Shown here one piece after another: positions 63,244 to 64,000 of a stretch of 64,000 nucleotides of DNA (positions are counted from its first letter, which is position 1; each line of letters starts with the position of its first letter). Location: NCBI RefSeq assembly GCF_014698845.1, contig NZ_JACJTV010000001.1, forward strand, positions 124,001 through 188,000, in the 5' to 3' direction. The position numbers were made by a program, and so were the translations under genes. Below the pieces are notes generated by a model. It was not told the origin of the DNA. It made no database searches and saw only the letters and a list, made by a program, of their open reading frames with translations. The DNA comes from Coleofasciculus sp. FACHB-1120 (GTDB lineage: Bacteria; Cyanobacteriota; Cyanobacteriia; Cyanobacteriales; FACHB-T130).

Positions 63244-63747
63244 ATGAGCTTATTAGCAAAGCTTTCTGTAGGAATCGCTTGTTTTACTCTGGCGTTTATC
63301 TTGGCAAGTTTAGTGGAATATTGGCTACATCGCTTGATGCACGTCTCGCCTCGGATTGGCGAACGTCATCGAGATCATCACCGTCGTAACGAAGGACAGG
63401 GGGTGCTGTGGGAGTTTCGAGACTATGTCAAGGGCAGTTTGCTGGTAATGTGCCTGATGTTTTTCTACTCGTGGGAGGCTGGAATCGGTTGGTTCCTCGG
63501 TGGCTTATTCTATGCTGCATTTTCAGCCTATGCCCATCAGCTACAGCACGAAAACCCCACCAAGTGCTTCTGGATGAAGATGCCAGTTCACTACGTGCAT
63601 CACAAGTATGGAATGTGGCATCACAATTTTGGTTTGGCGGTGGATTGGTGGGATCGGGTTTTTGGCACTTACAAGCCAGTAGAATGGCTGGGCGAAGAGG
63701 AACTGAGTCAACAGCCACGGGGTTATTTGCAACTCCGGTGGCGGTAG
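63244..63747 (+). CDS. Fatty acid hydroxylase/sterol desaturase family protein
   Basis: A 167-residue di-iron membrane oxygenase. The His clusters are H29/H33 (WLHRLMH), H42/H45/H46 (RHRDHHRR), HQLQHENP, and HYVHHKYGMWHHNFG, the complete set of the family. Three to four membrane segments are visible. It is shorter than eukaryotic sterol desaturases but of normal size for bacterial members. Family members hydroxylate or desaturate fatty acyl chains, sterols or carotenoids; a carotenoid substrate cannot be excluded. GAGGA precedes the ATG. It probably shares a transcript with the cupin oxygenase. Confidence 0.88.
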   Translation: MSLLAKLSVGIACFTLAFILASLVEYWLHRLMHVSPRIGERHRDHHRRNEGQGVLWEFRDYVKGSLLVMCLMFFYSWEAGIGWFLGGLFYAAFSAYAHQLQHENPTKCFWMKMPVHYVHHKYGMWHHNFGLAVDWWDRVFGTYKPVEWLGEEELSQQPRGYLQLRWR

Positions 63748-63853
63748 GAATGTCCTAGCTGCCATCCAAGGGGAAATTGTCCAACCTGGGTTAAAGCAAC
63801 CTAAAAAAATTCTAATTTCTCTGACTTTCGCAAGAGACTTAGTGATATCGTTC

Positions 63854-63979
63854 CTACAACGCTTTGAGTTTGACAAATTCGGGTTTCACCGCAGGAGAAT
63901 TACTTTGAGCTACTTCCAGGAGGCTAAAGCCCACTTTGTTGCGAGTCATCAGCATCCCATCAACCAGTTTCTGCACCAC
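63854..63979 (-). CDS. Small open frame or C-terminal fragment at the right edge
   Basis: A minus-strand frame of 41 residues beginning VVQKLVDGMLM and ending KPEFVKLKAL. An in-frame TAG lies at 63992-63994, so unless a frame change occurs near it the protein starts inside the window (GTG at 63979). The composition is protein-like, but I recognise no family. It could also be the broken end of a longer gene outside the window. Confidence 0.25.
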   Translation of the reverse strand: MVQKLVDGMLMTRNKVGFSLLEVAQSNSPAVKPEFVKLKAL

Positions 63980-64000
63980 TTGACTAATGTGCTAGCGATC

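Noticed and set aside
63244-63747. Fatty acid hydroxylase family gene considered as carotenoid hydroxylase CrtZ
   Set aside because: The His-box pattern (HRLMH, RHRDHH, HQLQH, HYVHHKYGMWHH) does not match the CrtZ pattern I know; a carotenoid substrate is nevertheless not excluded.

Overview
The window is chromosomal DNA from a cyanobacterium. The octamer GCGATCGC (HIP1) recurs throughout, inside genes and between them. There is a photosystem II gene (psbM), an apocarotenoid oxygenase, a multi-PAS phytochrome-type histidine kinase, and the typical cyanobacterial arrangement asd-dapA-rnj divergent from tig-clpP-clpX. An HpsJ-like protein and abundant heptamer and GCG-rich palindromic repeats point towards a filamentous lineage, but species and order cannot be fixed from the sequence alone.

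Layout. 1-13.6 kb: a truncated PAS/GAF histidine kinase, a family 2 glycosyltransferase with a triplicated tail, an apocarotenoid oxygenase, a BT1-type folate/biopterin transporter, a CHASE2 nucleotide cyclase, a tandem universal stress protein and psbM. 13.6-18.5 kb is accessory: a MITE-like inverted-repeat segment, a two-gene restriction-modification system (amino-methyltransferase plus MutH/Sau3AI-type nuclease), a cupin, a small unknown protein, a GNAT enzyme, a PadR regulator with a clear double operator, and two copies of a 36-base hairpin element. 18.8-26.7 kb: a ferredoxin, then a complete tripartite efflux pump (TolC, PadR regulator, membrane fusion protein, RND pump). 26.8-36.1 kb is core: RNase J, DapA, Asd, then divergently trigger factor, ClpP, ClpX and an alpha/beta hydrolase. 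36.2-52.4 kb: an AT-rich PD-(D/E)XK-like protein that looks acquired, membrane and cell-wall related proteins, pentapeptide protein, FtsY, NusB, DUF502, a WaaE-like glycosyltransferase, an HpsJ-like protein, a cyclase with an HTH and zinc ribbon, DnaG, and a divergent DevC/DevA-like ABC pair.

52.4-63.8 kb is the most interesting region. Five minus-strand genes are packed as one operon: Rieske oxygenase, serine-palmitoyltransferase-like alpha-oxoamine synthase, B12-binding radical SAM enzyme, a GNAT-like protein resembling bacterial ceramide synthase, and an NAD-dependent reductase/epimerase resembling CerR. Next to them lie an MFS transporter, a GH3-type acyl-adenylating enzyme, a JmjC-like cupin hydroxylase and a fatty-acid-hydroxylase family protein. 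The core trio (Spt, bCerS, CerR) is the set known to make ceramide in Caulobacter. I infer that this is a cyanobacterial sphingolipid-like or related amino-lipid pathway with unusual tailoring enzymes. The inference rests on protein motifs and gene order, not on a search.
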